Part shown: positions 1-15,123 of the stretch, piece after piece
Position numbering within the stretch: position 1 is the first letter of the stretch
How the letters are laid out: each line of letters begins with the position of its first letter
Assembly: GCF_047496725.1 (NCBI RefSeq)
Contig: NC_132986.1
Span: 9,198,031-9,262,030 of the forward strand
DNA length: 64,000 nucleotides
Source of the DNA: Anoplolepis gracilipes
Taxonomy: Eukaryota; Arthropoda; Insecta; Hymenoptera; Formicidae
Direction of reading: 5' to 3'
The notes under the pieces: generated by a model
Told to the model about the DNA's origin: nothing
Database searches by the model: none
The model's input: only the letters and a program-made list of their open reading frames with translations
Position numbers and translations under genes: made by a program

Positions 1-3000
1 ACAATATATATATATATATGTATATACACAGAAATAAGAAGAAATATTTACTTACAAAATAAAAAAAGTCTATACAATATATTTTTCGAAATGATTTTTT
101 TATATATTTTCTAAATAAATTAAAAAAGAGAAAAACTATATTTTTTATATAAACAATGATCCATTTTATCAGTATTTTAAAATTTGATAAAAGAAAATGC
201 CATTACTTCAAATGTTTCTGAGAAAAGAGTTTATAACATTTTTCTTGTTTCGATCATTTTATTTATAACATAAAATAGGAAATATATTTTATAGCTCATT
301 ATATGTATGTGTGTGTATTATAAGCTTTAAATTGAAGATCATATTAATTTAATAATGACAAAGAAAGTCATATATGTACATCTTTCTTAAAAATTTGATT
401 TATCAATTTAAATTCTCTTTCTTAGTTTCATAAACTTCAGCTTACTTTTAATTTTCTTTTTTTCCCTTCTGACAAAAAACTTAGCAATTATGAAGGTACC
501 AGAAGTCAAGAATGAATTATGAACTTCAAACGAGGAGATAGAGAGAATCAACAGAAAAAATAGAGAGGATTATTAGGAAGTAAAAGATGAACGTGGTAAA
601 AGCTAAGAGTATCAACTCCAGCTTTTTCAATTCACTGTTATATGATACTTTTTATATTATCTATTTACGTATTTGTATTTAAATGTATACGTTTGCGTAT
701 TTTCGGTGTCTGTTTGATCGTGAGGAGATGTGTTTGACACATTGAAAGCTTTTCGAAATCACGTGCCGAAGTTAAGAATGTTCGTGAAATGAACTTGATT
801 GACATACTACTTGATTGCCATCTCTTCTTTCATGTCTTTTTGTACTCATCTGTATGGCGAATTCAACGATGTCACTGTTTGCATTTGAAAGCAAAGTTAT
901 ATGTATAGAGAAAAAGATTGACTGAAATATAATCTTTTAAAGTAAGCACTGCGATTAAATATTATTATTAATAATCATATTACTTTATGTAATTTTTTTT
1001 TGTTTTGTGTGTTGTTGGATTGTTTTAATATAATTACATAATGTGACTATATAAAATGCGAAATCCATTATCCATTATCTCTTTTTAAAATATATAAATA
1101 AAGTTTATTTTATACAAATAATACAAGAATATGTCAAGAAATATGATTATATATATAATTCAAACATGTAATTTCAAACTTAAAACGAATCTTAAAGCGT
1201 TTAAATCCTAAAGATCTTAATGCAATTAATACACTATCATTAATGTTGTATATTAAAATTATAGAGAAACTTAATATTCTTGAAATCTAATTTCTATTTA
1301 ATATTGTACTTCTAATGTTTAATTTAAACCTCTCATATATGTATAATTCATTAGTATGTCATACTCCTATGTGATTAAAATATATAAGTTTAGGATAAGT
1401 TTCATTTTATTTTGTTCAAACTCATCACGCTTGGTCGAAAAACAAAATATGTATTTTCTTCACTTCTAATTGGACAGTTCATTAGCGTATATCACGTGCT
1501 TACTTGCCATATCTGATTAACGTCCATAAAAATGGCGAAATGGTTTTTTTATAAAGATAGTAATTGTTTCAGGGTAGACAATCGGGGTGGTTTATCAATA
1601 ATGCAACATGTGAGTAATTGAACTCGCAAAAACCTTTTTACTTGGAGGCTGTGACGAATTTCTGTAATTTCTTGTTCGTGTGCAAGGACAGCTGTTCTCG
1701 ATACTCACGAGATCGATACTATTTCTTGCTCAACGTGTTCATTTGCCAGTAAACAATGCTGATTAATTGAAACCGTGTAGTATAATAATTTTCTAGCAAA
1801 CACCATTAACAATTTGACATTGTTAAAAATATTTAAAGATATTTAATTTATTGAAACCTCAAATTTCCGAAATTAAAATATCTTAATTTTAAGAGATAGA
1901 TTTATCGAAATTTTAATTTTCCAATCTTTTAGATTTTGCTTCAAATATTCAAAGTTGATCGTGTAATTATTAATAAACTTTTTCACTTCTCTTTTTCTTC
2001 ATCGTTGCGATTATCTCACATTAATTTTATTCAATCCAATCTCATCGTTTTGAAAACTTTTATATTTTAAGTAGCACAGCGGTAAAATTACGCGATCGAT
2101 TTTTTGTATAAAATTCAAACTATTTAAACCTTATTTCATGAGAATATTATGCTTCTTACACTTAATTTATTAAACTTGCTATGAAAATGTCTATCAATAT
2201 GAAATGCGAACGGACATAAGAACTAACAATAAGACTCATTAATAAAAAAAATGATGACAACTGGCAAACACGACTTCTACTTATTATCGTCTCTAAGCAC
2301 TTTAAAAACGATGAAAGTATCGATTTCTCGTCAGCATCGAGAGCGTCTACCTGGCTATAATTTATAATACGAGCACGTGTTTCTCTTCCCTGAAATTTCT
2401 GAAGTAACTTTGACACTTTCATTGTATCTCTGACTAAGATGAGCTTCGCAAATATCACCAAGAATCACCCAATATCCCTTGCTATTGTAAACATATACAT
2501 CTCAGAGAAAAATAAACTCCAAATATCTATATCTCGTATTTCGCAAATTAAGAAGAATTCTTGAGGGAGAAGAATTACATGCACGAGAGACTTAAAATTT
2601 CTATCGCTTTGATTATTATAATATAGTCGTGTATATCATACGAGTGATGTTTGCGACGATGTAATTTTTTTAACAATTATATATCTAACTATTTTTCTAT
2701 TTAATTCGCATTTATTTTTGCCCTTCATACGTGATAATATAATAATATAAATATAAATTGTATCAAAAATAAAATTCATAGTTATATTCAGATACTACAT
2801 TTTTTAAGGAAATGCAAGTATAACTTGTGTATAATTGTTATATATTCTAAATAAGAAATTCAAAAAATATTAAATATACTATCGTCGAGTGCTTTAGCGC
2901 GAAATCACTATATGATTGTGCGATAAAGCGGCGCCAGTCTCTCATCGAGTGAACCGCTGCCAAGAAATTTGATGAACGAGCACTTGACGGTACCTATATT

Positions 3001-3857
3001 GCTCTTTTACGCGTCGGCGGAGATTGCGTTCGTATAAAAGAGTATAAAAGAAATACATTGTTTCATGGATTTTACCAGTAATATGTAAATCATAAAATAT
3101 ATATTTTTGCTGACGATACGGAAAAAGAGCCGAATAATTTTTAAAAATTCTAAGAACAAGAAACATTTTAGTTAAATAAAAGATTTTTATTAAGACATTT
3201 TTATATATTTTTATATAATTTTAAGTTGAATGATTCTGTGTGATACTCTTATCCCAGCAATTTTTATAACTAAAAAGTCAAAATGATGGCATACAAGATA
3301 CAGAGCAGAAATGTGCCATGATCTCCATATAATAATAGCTTTTTTAAAACACAGCTAATGCATGTAATAATAATTATCAAAGACGAAATGTTTCTCCTAT
3401 ATATCATTTGACAACCGTTCGCTCTCATCATTATCACGGTTCTCGATTTTGCGTGTGTCCCAACACGGACATACACGCTTCCCTTCGTCGATCGTCGTCA
3501 GAACGAAGGAGATTGACAGCGTATTGTTCATGCCGAGAGCCTCATCAGCCGGAAAAGCTATTTCCCGATCAGATCCGCCAGCGGCCGAATATCGACCGTT
3601 GAAAAGCCAGTCGCTTTCGCGAACGCGCGCGTGTCACGAAACAGTCCTTCATTTTCCTGCTTCCCTTTGGCGTACGACAGCTATAGATTTGATATATGCC
3701 GCATAACAAACCTCAAGAAAATCTCCGTTTAATACGCGATTATTCACGACTCCTTTTCTGTCTCACGAAATACACTTGACAATATACTGTTCGCACCTTA
3801 TAAGAATTCGGAATCTCTTTTTTGCCTTGAATTACAGAATATAACATTTGTAAATAA

Positions 3858-3891
<34 letters not shown>

Positions 3892-6548
3892 GCGTGTGTG
3901 TGTGTGTGTAAATAAATTTTTTTTCTTCTTTTTTATCGACGATAAAGAAATATAAAATTATTATTAAAGTATCAACCCTTTCTATTTCTTTTCTAATTTT
4001 CACAGGCTTTTCACTTTGGTGCACAGACTATGTCGACTATTTATTTAAAAGTATAAGAAAAAAATAAACTGTTTTCAATACATTTTTTTCAATCTAAACG
4101 CCCTCAAAGAATATGTCTATGCGTAGAAAAATATGAAAAATATAAAAAATAGTTTCCAAAATATTTGCTTATGAAAAATGGTTACATTCAAAAATTACAA
4201 ATTCTACATTTACTTATATAGGATAATACGTACTCAGGGTAGGAAACTAGAGTTAAACTTTAAATCAAATATAACAATTATAGGCTGTCAATTCGAAGCG
4301 CAGCATGAAGTCATCCATAAGATGATTTGAAATACACTTAGAATAAGAAAATATTTGAGTGCACGTAATAACCGATCATCGGTTAAAGAGAATTGGTAGT
4401 CCGTCGTCGGATAAAATATAACGGATGACCAAGCAGAAAAATTATTTTTCGATCGTATTCTTTGATATGGTTTAAATAAAATGTACGAGAATATATAAGG
4501 ACAACATAATGCATCGTCCGCCATTAAATTTTACTTCACAGATGAGTTTCAAAAGAATATACATACAACATAAGGTATTGAAATGTGGACTTCTTGACAA
4601 GATAGTCGGAAATCCCTTTTATTCTTTTACTTCTGAGCTTAAGATTAAATCTAAAATTTACCTAATTGATTGGTCGTCAAAGAAAATTCGCAGACTATCA
4701 TTGGATACAATAATAATTGAGCTATATTCAAATCGTATCAAGAAATAGCGATTTAGTAAAAAGTTTTTTACAGCTAATTATTATATCTTAAAATTTTTTA
4801 CTCTGATTAAGTTTAAATTACGCGAGATAAAGTGTCAAAAGCGAGCTTACGTGACTAAATTTCTTACTTTTTTTGTTTTGTCTATTTGTGAAATCGCAGC
4901 GAAACTCAGTCATCTGGCAAATTTGTCTCTTAATCTAATCTAGAATATTAGCTTAATCGAATTGTCGGAAGACATATATATGTATAACTTGCCATATGTT
5001 AAACGAGCTACGAGTGGTAAATCATCGGATAATGAATCACAATAAAATTCAAGTAGCATCATTATTTTATATCGCGGAATATAAATATAAATTATATAAA
5101 AATGATTATAATTTATTACAGTTATAATTGCAGACAGTCGATCAAATGAAGTAAGTTATAATATTAAAAAAAAGAAGTTATATTCCTAAATAATAATTGT
5201 ACTGTCAAATATAACGTTAATTATTCAATTCTATTTAAACAAACAATGCCACATTTAACATTTGCATCAAAGCGTTTTAAGGGAGCATTATTGTGCCAAA
5301 AGAATGACCACATATATGCCGGCATGTGATGAAAGCAAACAATATCTGTAATATTCAGGTCGACGTTTCCGTATCTTTATTCAGCACTTCATGGGTATCG
5401 ATTTCCGGTTTGATGACGGAACAAACAATGGCATTTTGTGCGCAATTCATAATACAATAGGTGCATTAAAAAAATTAAAGTTTCTGTTTGATAATCACGT
5501 TGCGATTTTTTTGTCAGGATAAATATAACTAATTTTTTACATTCGCAATTAAAAAATTATGATTTAAATAAATATTTTAATACATCAATTTGAGGGAAAA
5601 TTTCGCACATTTTTTATAATATTATTAAGTATCTTAATGCACTGTAAAAAAAAATCCAAAGACTCTAACATCAAATAATTTTAAAAATATATTAATTTGT
5701 TATTATTGATTTATCGACGCACATTATTACAAGACATTCAGTAGCGATAGTCCCGATAATATTGATACTTTCGCTTGAGATATCGAGCACTTGTAACCGA
5801 TCTGTCGATTCCGAAAACGCGATATGGACGTCCTGTTGCGGACACGAATAATATTAATAGCCTTTCGAGAAGGGGATCTATCGAATACTTGTACCGGACG
5901 TGTCAATCTTGTTATATCATTGCCGGGGAACAACAAATATCGTGCATGAGATATCAATTCTCTTGAACGAGATATCTATACATTGGTAAAATATCATAAA
6001 ATAAATGAAATCAATATCGTTGACCAAATATCTATGTCCGTGTCTATGTTATATCTCTTATGGATCACATGTATTGCAATTGTATTCATATGGTATATCG
6101 CGTTAAATATCAAATATGTATACAAGATAATTAATTCGTAGTGTGATCTACAATCGAACAGGCTGGAATGCGTCACGAAAATTTCAGCATTTCGGATATT
6201 TATTTAACAGATTTATATTTATTCAACATTAATCCCTCTCTGAATTCTGGCAAGGGACTTGCTGCAATTTGATCGCGCTAAAGATAAATGCTCAGAATCG
6301 ATATTCCACGAACGCGCGCGTCTCTATTTGGTTTGCTCTGCTAACGAAAACTGCTTGTAGATCTTGCTTTGACGAGAGAACTACATATGTATCTCTCACG
6401 GTAAATTCGCGACTATTCGTCATGATTGATACTGTAAAATGCATAATAGTTTCTATCTGAAGTCTAGTTAATACATATTAGCAGAAAATATAAAAGAATA
6501 TATTATTATCTAATTAATATTATTCTTAATTATTAATAATAATAATAT

Positions 6549-6584
<36 letters not shown>

Positions 6585-9500
6585 TAATTTATTTATAGCT
6601 ATATCAATTTTATTAATAAAAGCCGGTTGTTGATTTTTTAAGATAATTTAATTTAAACTGATTAATTACTTTGTATCACAATATAATTTATTATTTTGAC
6701 TTATCACAATATAATTTAAAAATGAGAATAAATTATAATATGTCACTGATAATAAAATCATAATATTATACAAATATATCAAAGCAATAAACGAATTCAT
6801 AATGTTTATTTGCAACGTTATTTTGCTTATATATTGTTCTAATAATCGACATATTTAAACATGTAGCGCATGTATTGTAGTAACTAACATATATGAGTAG
6901 GATTGATTGCTAGACTCACGCCAGTAATTATGGTCGTGTTATGGCCAGCTTCCAAATCAATTTACGCAACCATATTGTCGCTGCTCATATTACCTCAGCT
7001 TTATTCCGAGTATTAAGACTTGCATGGCTGTGTATACAACTCCTGCTCCAGCGCGTAAATGATGTCGACAATTATGTTTATGGATTGTGTATGTACATAT
7101 AGTGTTGCTCTCACACTTACTCGTCATGTGTCTTAAATCAAATTTAAGACTGTTTGATTGGAAAATAAACTTAACGTCTAACAAAAAGACTTTTGCGTGA
7201 TAGGATTTGCTTGCAGACACGTCTTGACTTTGGTGTTTTCTATTCCGAGCGAAAGACAACAGACACCGTTTGCATATAAAATGTGCCACGAAGCTGACGT
7301 TTAATAGTTACGATTTTGTGCATTCTCTTAGAAATCAAAACATCTTTTTGTAAAATCCTATTTTTTACATTTTCAAATATTATTATATTTTTCACGAAAA
7401 TAAGTTGAGTATGAAGAATTATATAAACGTTTAAAGTAATAGAATTATATAATTAACAATAAAAATTCTTCATAACTGTTGTTAATTTTAAGAAGAACGT
7501 TAATTACCATTATAGCAATAAACGAAGGGTAACTATAAACGCGAGAAACATACTGTTGCCTTAATGGCGAACGTTAAGTATATGAATGCAGTGAGGTCAA
7601 CAAGAGACTCAATTTCAGAGAGACTTTGCAGTTCACAATCTTCCGAGCCAAGAGGGACTTAAATGTTTTCTACGACGCATTTTAAATCCGTAAGTAGAAA
7701 AAACCGCAATAAAACCGTAAAATAGCCGTATAAGCGAGGACGCATATAAACCTAGTTTCATGCAGAAACCAATAAATAACGATACGACGATAATCTAGTG
7801 CCAACTAATGTCGTCTTTTATGGTGAAAACAATGGATTCAAATTCGGTAAATAATCGGAAAAATTGCAGATGTACTTAAAAAGGAGAGATAATATAAATT
7901 CATATTTTTAATTAAACATTGGAAAAATTTAATTACAGAAAAAATAATAATTACGAAATTTGTTTGATATTATAATATTTCAGCGCAGGAACACACAAAT
8001 GAGTAAAATAAAATATTAATATACGTATAATAGTTGTATATAAAAAATGAGACATATAAAAAAATAAGGAAGTTAAAATATTGACAATTTGCTAGGCTTA
8101 CATATTTTCAGAGTTACCTCTCTAGATATAACGACGCGATATTGCTGCTATCACGTGGCTAGATGAGATAAATATTCGCGCAAATCGAGAAACAAGCCGT
8201 AATTAACCAGCTCTTGACCGGAAGTGTATGTTATCATGCGCTTTATGTCAGCTGCAAGTACCACCGATTAATTGGCATTGTCCTGGACAATGAATGAGAG
8301 AAAGCGACGTAGGGTGAATTATATGCTTCACTTTTAGTTGGCGATTTCTAATCCGATTAAAGTCCGCCTCGGCCAGTGTACCTTCGATACGACACGTTGT
8401 TCAGGGAATTTCGTAAAGTAGTTTTCGACTAGAGAGAGAGAGAGAGAGAGAGAGAGAAAGTCGTTACTAAAGCCGAGAGCTACGACAAATTTACATATTA
8501 TTTTGAAATACCGAGATATTTAAATGCGCATAGTTGTTAAGCAGCGGTTGCACGCGATGAAATTATCCGTGAGAACGAGTTTACTAAAGTATAATTTCAT
8601 TAAAATATCATGAGGATGCAAAACGCTAGTTTTGTAATTGAAGCACAATCGTGAATCTCTTTAATGTAATTAAAAATAATATGTAATCAAATATTATAGA
8701 TAGTTCGTAAATTATAAATATATATATTTTATGTATATGTATGCTTGTTTGACGTAAAGCTTTGATAAGCTTTGATGGAATTAAATAGAATATCTTTGAA
8801 ATTATATGTGATATATCGATTATAAAAAATGGTACGTGGTAATTTTTTATTTAAAAAGCATCAGAAATTCTGAAATAATCTTGCTTTATTCCTATAAAGT
8901 AATATCATTCCATATCGAAATATTTAGATTTTGGAATTTGCGTCTATTCTTGAATTTGCGATGTGTATGAATGAAGCTGGAAGATCCCCAGATTAGAAAT
9001 GCATTAACAAACGTGGAATATTAGTTTATCTCTAAGTGCTGAAATCAAACTGACAGACGACCCATCTTATACAGGGTGTAATATTCCATTTATATATATT
9101 TTATATTAAAGAGAAAAGCAATGAAGAAAAGTTTCATTTTTTTATCCACTTAAAAAAGAATTCTTCTGTAGAAGATAGTGAAAAAAACATAATATTAATA
9201 ACAAACTATCAAAGATTTTTTTAATATATAACGAAATGTTAATTACAATGTATTGTGCAATATCAAATAAAACCCGTTCTATTTCTTATTTTGACATAAT
9301 AAAAGTATACTGCTTGTCATGACTACAAATTGTGATGCAATTTTTCTTTCATACATATAGCAAATACCACTTAATTCTTTATATAACGTGATCCAATTAC
9401 GAGTATAATATTACAAATATAAAACGAAAGAAGAAGGAAAAAGAATTACGCAACAAGAATAATAAATATCAACGCATATGAAGCTTTTTTAATATTCCCA

Positions 9501-10305
9501 TAATGAGATAGATATACGTAATATTACAACAATTTTCTATCAAGAGATTATCCAAGATAAAAAAATCAATAAAAAAAGGGAGGAAAAAATAAAAGCGAGA
9601 TGATGTAAAAAATCTGAAAATTGCTTTATTAAAAGAGGGAAAGTTAAAAATTTTATTTACCAAAAGATTATCAGCGTTAAAACTTAATTCGAGCTCTGCG
9701 AAAATTACACTTTCCCTTAAGCGAAACTCGTCGATGGAGAAATCGCGTTTCGCTAATGGCAGACGATACAAAAGGACGTTAGAAGGGGTAAAGTGGTAAA
9801 CCAGGGAGATTAATGAAGCATCTACCGCAAGCGAACTCAATTTCGTGAGTCCACCCGGTATCTGACCGACTGGAGGGCTCGTATAGTGGAAATTACGAAG
9901 ATTTACCAGCGAACTGTTGCGCTTTCGCGTGTGGTCGTATGTATCAAGAGCCCTTCTCTCTTCACCATTAAGCTTAAGATAAACATGCATGTATGCGCGT
10001 ATGTAATACGCTTGCCGAAAATTTCCCATAACAACGAAATCTCGGGAATTCTCTCTCCATTAATTGCCGCGAGATATTATGATGAGATAAATAAGTCAAA
10101 ATTTTCTTCGTAAAAAGTTGGAAAATATTTAAATAAATTGTAAAACAAATATAAATATTCACGTGTATTTCGCATTCCTTGAACAAAAAATTTGCAAAAT
10201 TAAATATATCTATAATTTACATCATTGCAATGCAATATTATAGACATATAAAATAAAGAAATTTTTAAGATAATATTTTAAAAATTATTATTATGCTCAA
10301 TTATT
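1..10305. other. Non-coding AT-rich stretch, no gene supported
   Basis: Only short, AT-driven open frames. Islands of higher GC and complexity that could be regulatory lie at about 3,400-3,720, 5,270-5,450, 7,000-7,300, 8,100-8,430 and 9,660-9,930. The last contains the longest open frame of the left half (9469-10029, minus, 186 codons), which has no recognisable domain or splice context and is not called a gene. Confidence 0.7.
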
Positions 10306-11071
10306 TTTCTTTATTTTTTAATTTGATATAAAATAAAATAAATTTTATAATTACCGGAAACAGAAATTCTTTTTAGATATAAACTTTTGAAAATATAATA
10401 AATAAAAATCTTATAAATTCTTAGAAATAATTTTAATAATTATAAATTTTAAACGCAACGTTGAAATATATTTTTCATTAATATGTGTGGAAATATATAC
10501 ATATATTTTACATTTGAAATATTTTATACGTGTTATGTTACATGATAATTTAAAATAAATTATTACTACGATAAAAAAGTAATTTATTTCAAATAATAAG
10601 TAATTCATTGCTCACCTCATTTTCTGTTGTCGCGTGAAACTTCCGAGATTCTTTTTCCCCTCTTGTTCATCTTTTGTTGCTCCTTCATGACATTTTTTCA
10701 TTTTTTACTCATTCGTGCCGCGAAGACACTATTAATTACAATCAGCGTAAATACGAGTAATCACGCGACACTTTGTACTGCATTCCCGACATTAATCAAT
10801 TTCAATGATAAAACAATTTGAAAATAATAGCGTTAACTTGATTTTGATGCCAGATGATATACCAAGTTGAGTTAATGATTAATTAAAATACAATAAGAAT
10901 CGTCTAAAAAGATTACAATTAAAATTGAATATTTTACACACAATAAATTTTAAACGCATAAGTCTCGTGAAATATACCTACTATTATTAAATGATTAACA
11001 TATCAATTTGACTATTCTATACCATATCACTCGACTCTACGATTCGTTTATTACTTCGCGGTTTCAATTAG

Positions 11072-11170
<99 letters not shown>

Positions 11171-12120
11171 AGAGAGTAAATTATGTTAATAATATATTTA
11201 AATAAGTGAGACATACAAAACGCGATGCAAAATATATCGAAAACTAAGCGTCATTAAAAAGAATCGATTTTTCATAAAGATCGTGATAAAACGATAATTT
11301 ATAATTCTTATTTCTGTCGCGTTGATTCATATTTTAAGTAGGTATAAACATATGTACGGCATATAAATTACGAAATACTTTTGATAAGCAGTCGTTGATA
11401 CGCTTGTGAGTCGTTAATTGAAATTCAGAAAATAATTAATTGTACGAAATGATATTTACTAATTGTAAAAATCGTAAGAAATGATCACGTCTTAAAAGAT
11501 AATGCGACGACACATCTCGCAAAGCTGCCTGCTTACTCGAGTCTTACAACGCGAATGATAGCAAGGTCACGGCACGTAAATCGTAGCGCCCAATATATAT
11601 ATGTAGGGCAGAGAGAGAGAGAGAGAAAGTCGTCATCCAACATCTCAATAACAAATCAAATGTTATACCGCGTAGTCTTCGTATAGCTATACAGAGGTCA
11701 CAGGTCGTGGCTCGGTGTCATTTACGTAGCGAGACTCAGGCAAGATAGCTATGTAATATCGTCGAGATCACAAGTACTAAGAGATACCAAATACGATCAT
11801 TAGCAATTATTAGTACACGTGATTAAATAATTGTCGATTAATAGTTCGTAAGAATATCGTGAGTTATTTATCGAAGCATGTATTTCATGTAATATATCTA
11901 TCTTCCCCGCCTTTGAATTTTTCGACTAAGTACAATTTTGGATTGAAAGTAAGAAGTATTAAACGAATTGAATATCGAAAATAATATATTGATTATTACT
12001 TAACAATAATTATATTCTACGGAACTTGTGCGTTTGAAATATTTTATGCGTAATATTTATTGTATGCAAAGTCGAAAAATATAATTATATATTTTAAGGT
12101 GGTTTATCACGTTTCAATTA
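10306..12120 (+). repeat. Segmental duplication, source copy (A)
   Basis: 1,815 bp that reappears in the same orientation at 23913-25670 with only scattered substitutions and small indels; by eye well over 90% identical. The main length difference is the (GA)n tract (about 11071-11166 here, about 24678-24715 in the copy). Here the sequence continues into unrelated flanks on both sides without direct repeats, so this is inferred to be the donor locus. It contains no recognisable gene; it lies directly upstream of a candidate first exon at about 12.2 kb. Confidence 0.92.
11071..11166 (+). repeat. (GA)n microsatellite, ~95 bp
   Basis: Long GA run with one AAA interruption within duplication copy A; the same tract is only ~38 bp in copy B. 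Other GA/CT tracts: 8431-8458, 15092-15123, 17345-17380, 22270-22290, 25149-25170, 37168-37195, 55416-55445. Confidence 0.95.
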
Positions 12121-12371
12121 TTAACTTGATTCACGATTCGACTAAACTCAAGTTACTAGAATCAAGTTGACGCTGTAATTCAGTGATTCACGTTGCGGAT
12201 ACGAAACGGAAGAGAGATCGATTGACATAGGAAGTGTCATGTAAAGTATCGCGTGATCGTAATTAACTGTATTTTCGCGAGTGAGTGACATTTGAGTGCC
12301 AGGAAGAAACAGCTAAGAACGTACAAAAGAGAAGAAGGCCTGAGAAGTGATAAATACGAAACAACTCTGAG
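12083..12371 (+). promoter_or_regulatory. Candidate promoter and non-coding first exon
   Basis: A TATA-like ATTATATATTTTAAGG lies at about 12082-12098. Downstream is a purine-rich, GC-richer, stop-laden stretch (about 12,180-12,371) ending in CTCTGAG|GTAAGC, a strong plus-strand donor. This looks like a 5' untranslated exon followed by a pyrimidine-rich intron, but the exon it would join is not found in the window. The upstream 1.8 kb is the duplicated segment A. Inference only. Confidence 0.3.
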
Positions 12372-13834
12372 GTAAGCAATTTATATATATATATTTTTTT
12401 TTCTTTTTTTATTTTTTTTTATATTGTATGTATTATAACTCCGTATTGCGCATACCGGTGAATACATTATTTTATTTTACAACTTTGAGATATGGGTTTA
12501 CAAAAATTATAACAGATATATGTATATGGTACTATACATATATCTCTTATTTTTGGCATTAAAATAGAACAGATAATTATAAAAGACTATAATAAAGCAA
12601 ATAAAGACGAGTGTGGTGAGAGTGAATCGCACGAGAATTAAAATTGCAGTATTTTCGGATAGTTTAAAAAAGTTTGTTTGAAGCTTGCTCATGTAAATTG
12701 TAAAACAGAATGTTTTTTCCATCTCGGTTAAATATCACTCACGGGCACAATATTGCAGCAATTTTCTCCATGGCGACTTTCATCATGACTCGCTTTAAAG
12801 ACACGAGAAATAAGTAGAGCTCAAACAGAACACGGTTTAATATTCGCTCTCTTCGCGTATTTGCGCGTCTGGCTCTCGAGACGAGATCCCAAAGAAGTTT
12901 ATGTGGCACATGAAATCTGGTCCATTCATGAAGATTAAGAAATAATTGCATTAGCACGGGAAATTAATTCTAAATCAGGCAATGTATACCACAAGATATA
13001 TCCGCGTTTTTTTATTGCTTGAATTCACAATTTCTCTCTTTACTCAGTATGTTTAATCTTTTATGATTTGCATAAATTATAATTAAATCAAACAGCTATC
13101 TCTCTTTGTGTACATCTCTGAGAAATTAAAGACGAAAAGTTTCAAATCTTGTTCTTGCTTTTGTATCTACTTTACGATGTAATTTTAAGACCTTTGTCTT
13201 AAACATGCCAAGTCAGCAGACATTATCATCTGCTTGATCCTTCTTTAACGTCATTAGTCTTCATTAATCATTAAGGCAGTATATAAATAAAATTATTAAT
13301 TATAAAGTATATAAGTAAAATTATCCAAAAGTTTAACTAAAATAACAACTTAAAATAAAATAACCAAAATAATAGTGAAAGAATCGAACAAGCGTTAAAT
13401 TATTCAATCATTCAGTATATATTTCCAGAAGTGTTCCAAATGCGACAGAGATCTACCGACACCCTGTTGCTTCCTCGCAACAAGGCGTGCAAATGTATAC
13501 AGACATACTCTCACACAAATGCTCTGCTAACAATGCGGTTTCCCAAATTTATTTCATCGAAATATTACGTGACTGACGCGGCAAATGACGTAGCATTCAA
13601 AATTAAGAGATATCTTTTCGAACGATCGGAATGCCGACGAAGTATTGTACAAACGTACAATTTCCTACTTTCGGAAATATCTGAACAGTGTGTTTATTGG
13701 AATTTGTTCCACTTCTTTATTTCTCGCGTTACACTCGTGCGGAAACGCTAATTTCGAAAATGAAATCGGATTCACTTTGAAAAAAATAATACTCACATAT
13801 ACGTCTACATATCACGTACAAAAAATCGTGATGG

Positions 13835-13900
13835 ATAGTATTTGGAATGTTCTCGTTTTATCACAATTGATAAAACGAGAACATACTATACAAATACTAT
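13835..13900. repeat. Perfect-core hairpin
   Basis: Inverted arms sharing ATGTTCTCGTTTTATCA around a 4-nt centre, with the outer ends ATAGTATTTG also matching after a ~4-nt offset. Total about 66 bp. Could be a small foldback element or a regulatory palindrome. Confidence 0.65.
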
Positions 13901-15091
13901 TTTTAAAAAAATTTGAAATATGTATATACATTTGATATGGAAATATTTCAAAAAAACAATACATTTACCTGTTTCACAAAAATAATAAGAAACACGTTTT
14001 ATAATACAATTAAAAATAAAATCAATGTTATTTAACCAATAAAAATCGTATTTATGGGTTATTTTATGAGCTCTTATTGAGCGCACAACGCAGCATGCCA
14101 TAGTAAATGGCGCCCATTTATTTCATCATGTCTCATAAATTGCACGTGCGATACTAAAATTGGTAGCTCAATGTAAGAAATAGAAAAAATCATGGTAATT
14201 GCAACACTAAGACATTTTTGTATAATATTTTCTATTAATAAAATTAATTCGTCGACTTTGTTTCAATTGTAAAATAACAATAATACATATCTGAGATGGA
14301 CAATATAATAATGTTTTCAAAAGCACATAATTTATTCATATGATAATATATATTCATAGAATAATAAATTGATGACAAATGACAAAATAATAGGAAGTTT
14401 TCAAAAGTATATTTTTGGTTTTTAATCGCACTATATTTATGTATGCTTGTATAAATCAGATTCTTTTCGCGTTCATAAAATATGTACTTTTGTATGAAAA
14501 GACTATTACCATCTCAAATGTATTCTACATTTATTCAGCAACATTATTGCATAAATGCATAATAAATCATCGTCGAACAATTCATGGTGTTTATTCGCGA
14601 GAGAAAAATATCGGTTTTTGCGTAATTGCATTCAGCAAACAACGACTCGATCACATTCGAGGAAACGATAAGTATGCGCGATACATTTACCCGTGAGAAA
14701 CGCGAGAAGCATATATTTTTTAAGAAACGGCAATACCTGCTGTGCGTTCTTGAGGAAGACATACGAGTCTTGCAACGAAAGTTCGTGCAAAACACTTCCA
14801 CGCAAAACAACCGCGACTTTTCGCTATTAAAAATAGTTCAAGCACGTTTTTCTTGACGTCGACGTTTTCTTCACATCGTGAAAAAGGGACAATGCATCGA
14901 CTGAAACTACAGCAAGACTATTATTCGTAATTTATAAAAGAATAAAACGTGTCAACTAAATACTAATTAATAAAGAATAATTATATCTGTATATAAAAAT
15001 TGCTAGAGTATACAAATTTAATTATATTATGATTAGTTATTACAATTAGTACTATATCAATTCGCTAATGTTATTTTCAAACATGAAGAAT

Positions 15092-15123
<32 letters not shown>

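Noticed and set aside
9469..10029. 186-codon open frame on the minus strand
   Set aside because: Longest frame in the left half, but no recognisable domain, no splice context and a Phe/Ile/Asn-rich end typical of AT-rich chance frames; kept only as a GC-richer island.
10411..10821. Two pairs of short frames near-identical at 10.4-10.8 kb and 24.0-24.4 kb, suggesting conserved small proteins
   Set aside because: The similarity is explained by the recent DNA duplication of the whole 1.8 kb segment, including clearly non-coding sequence.
11008..11205. Frame coding a long Arg-Glu repeat
   Set aside because: Translation of the (GA)n microsatellite.
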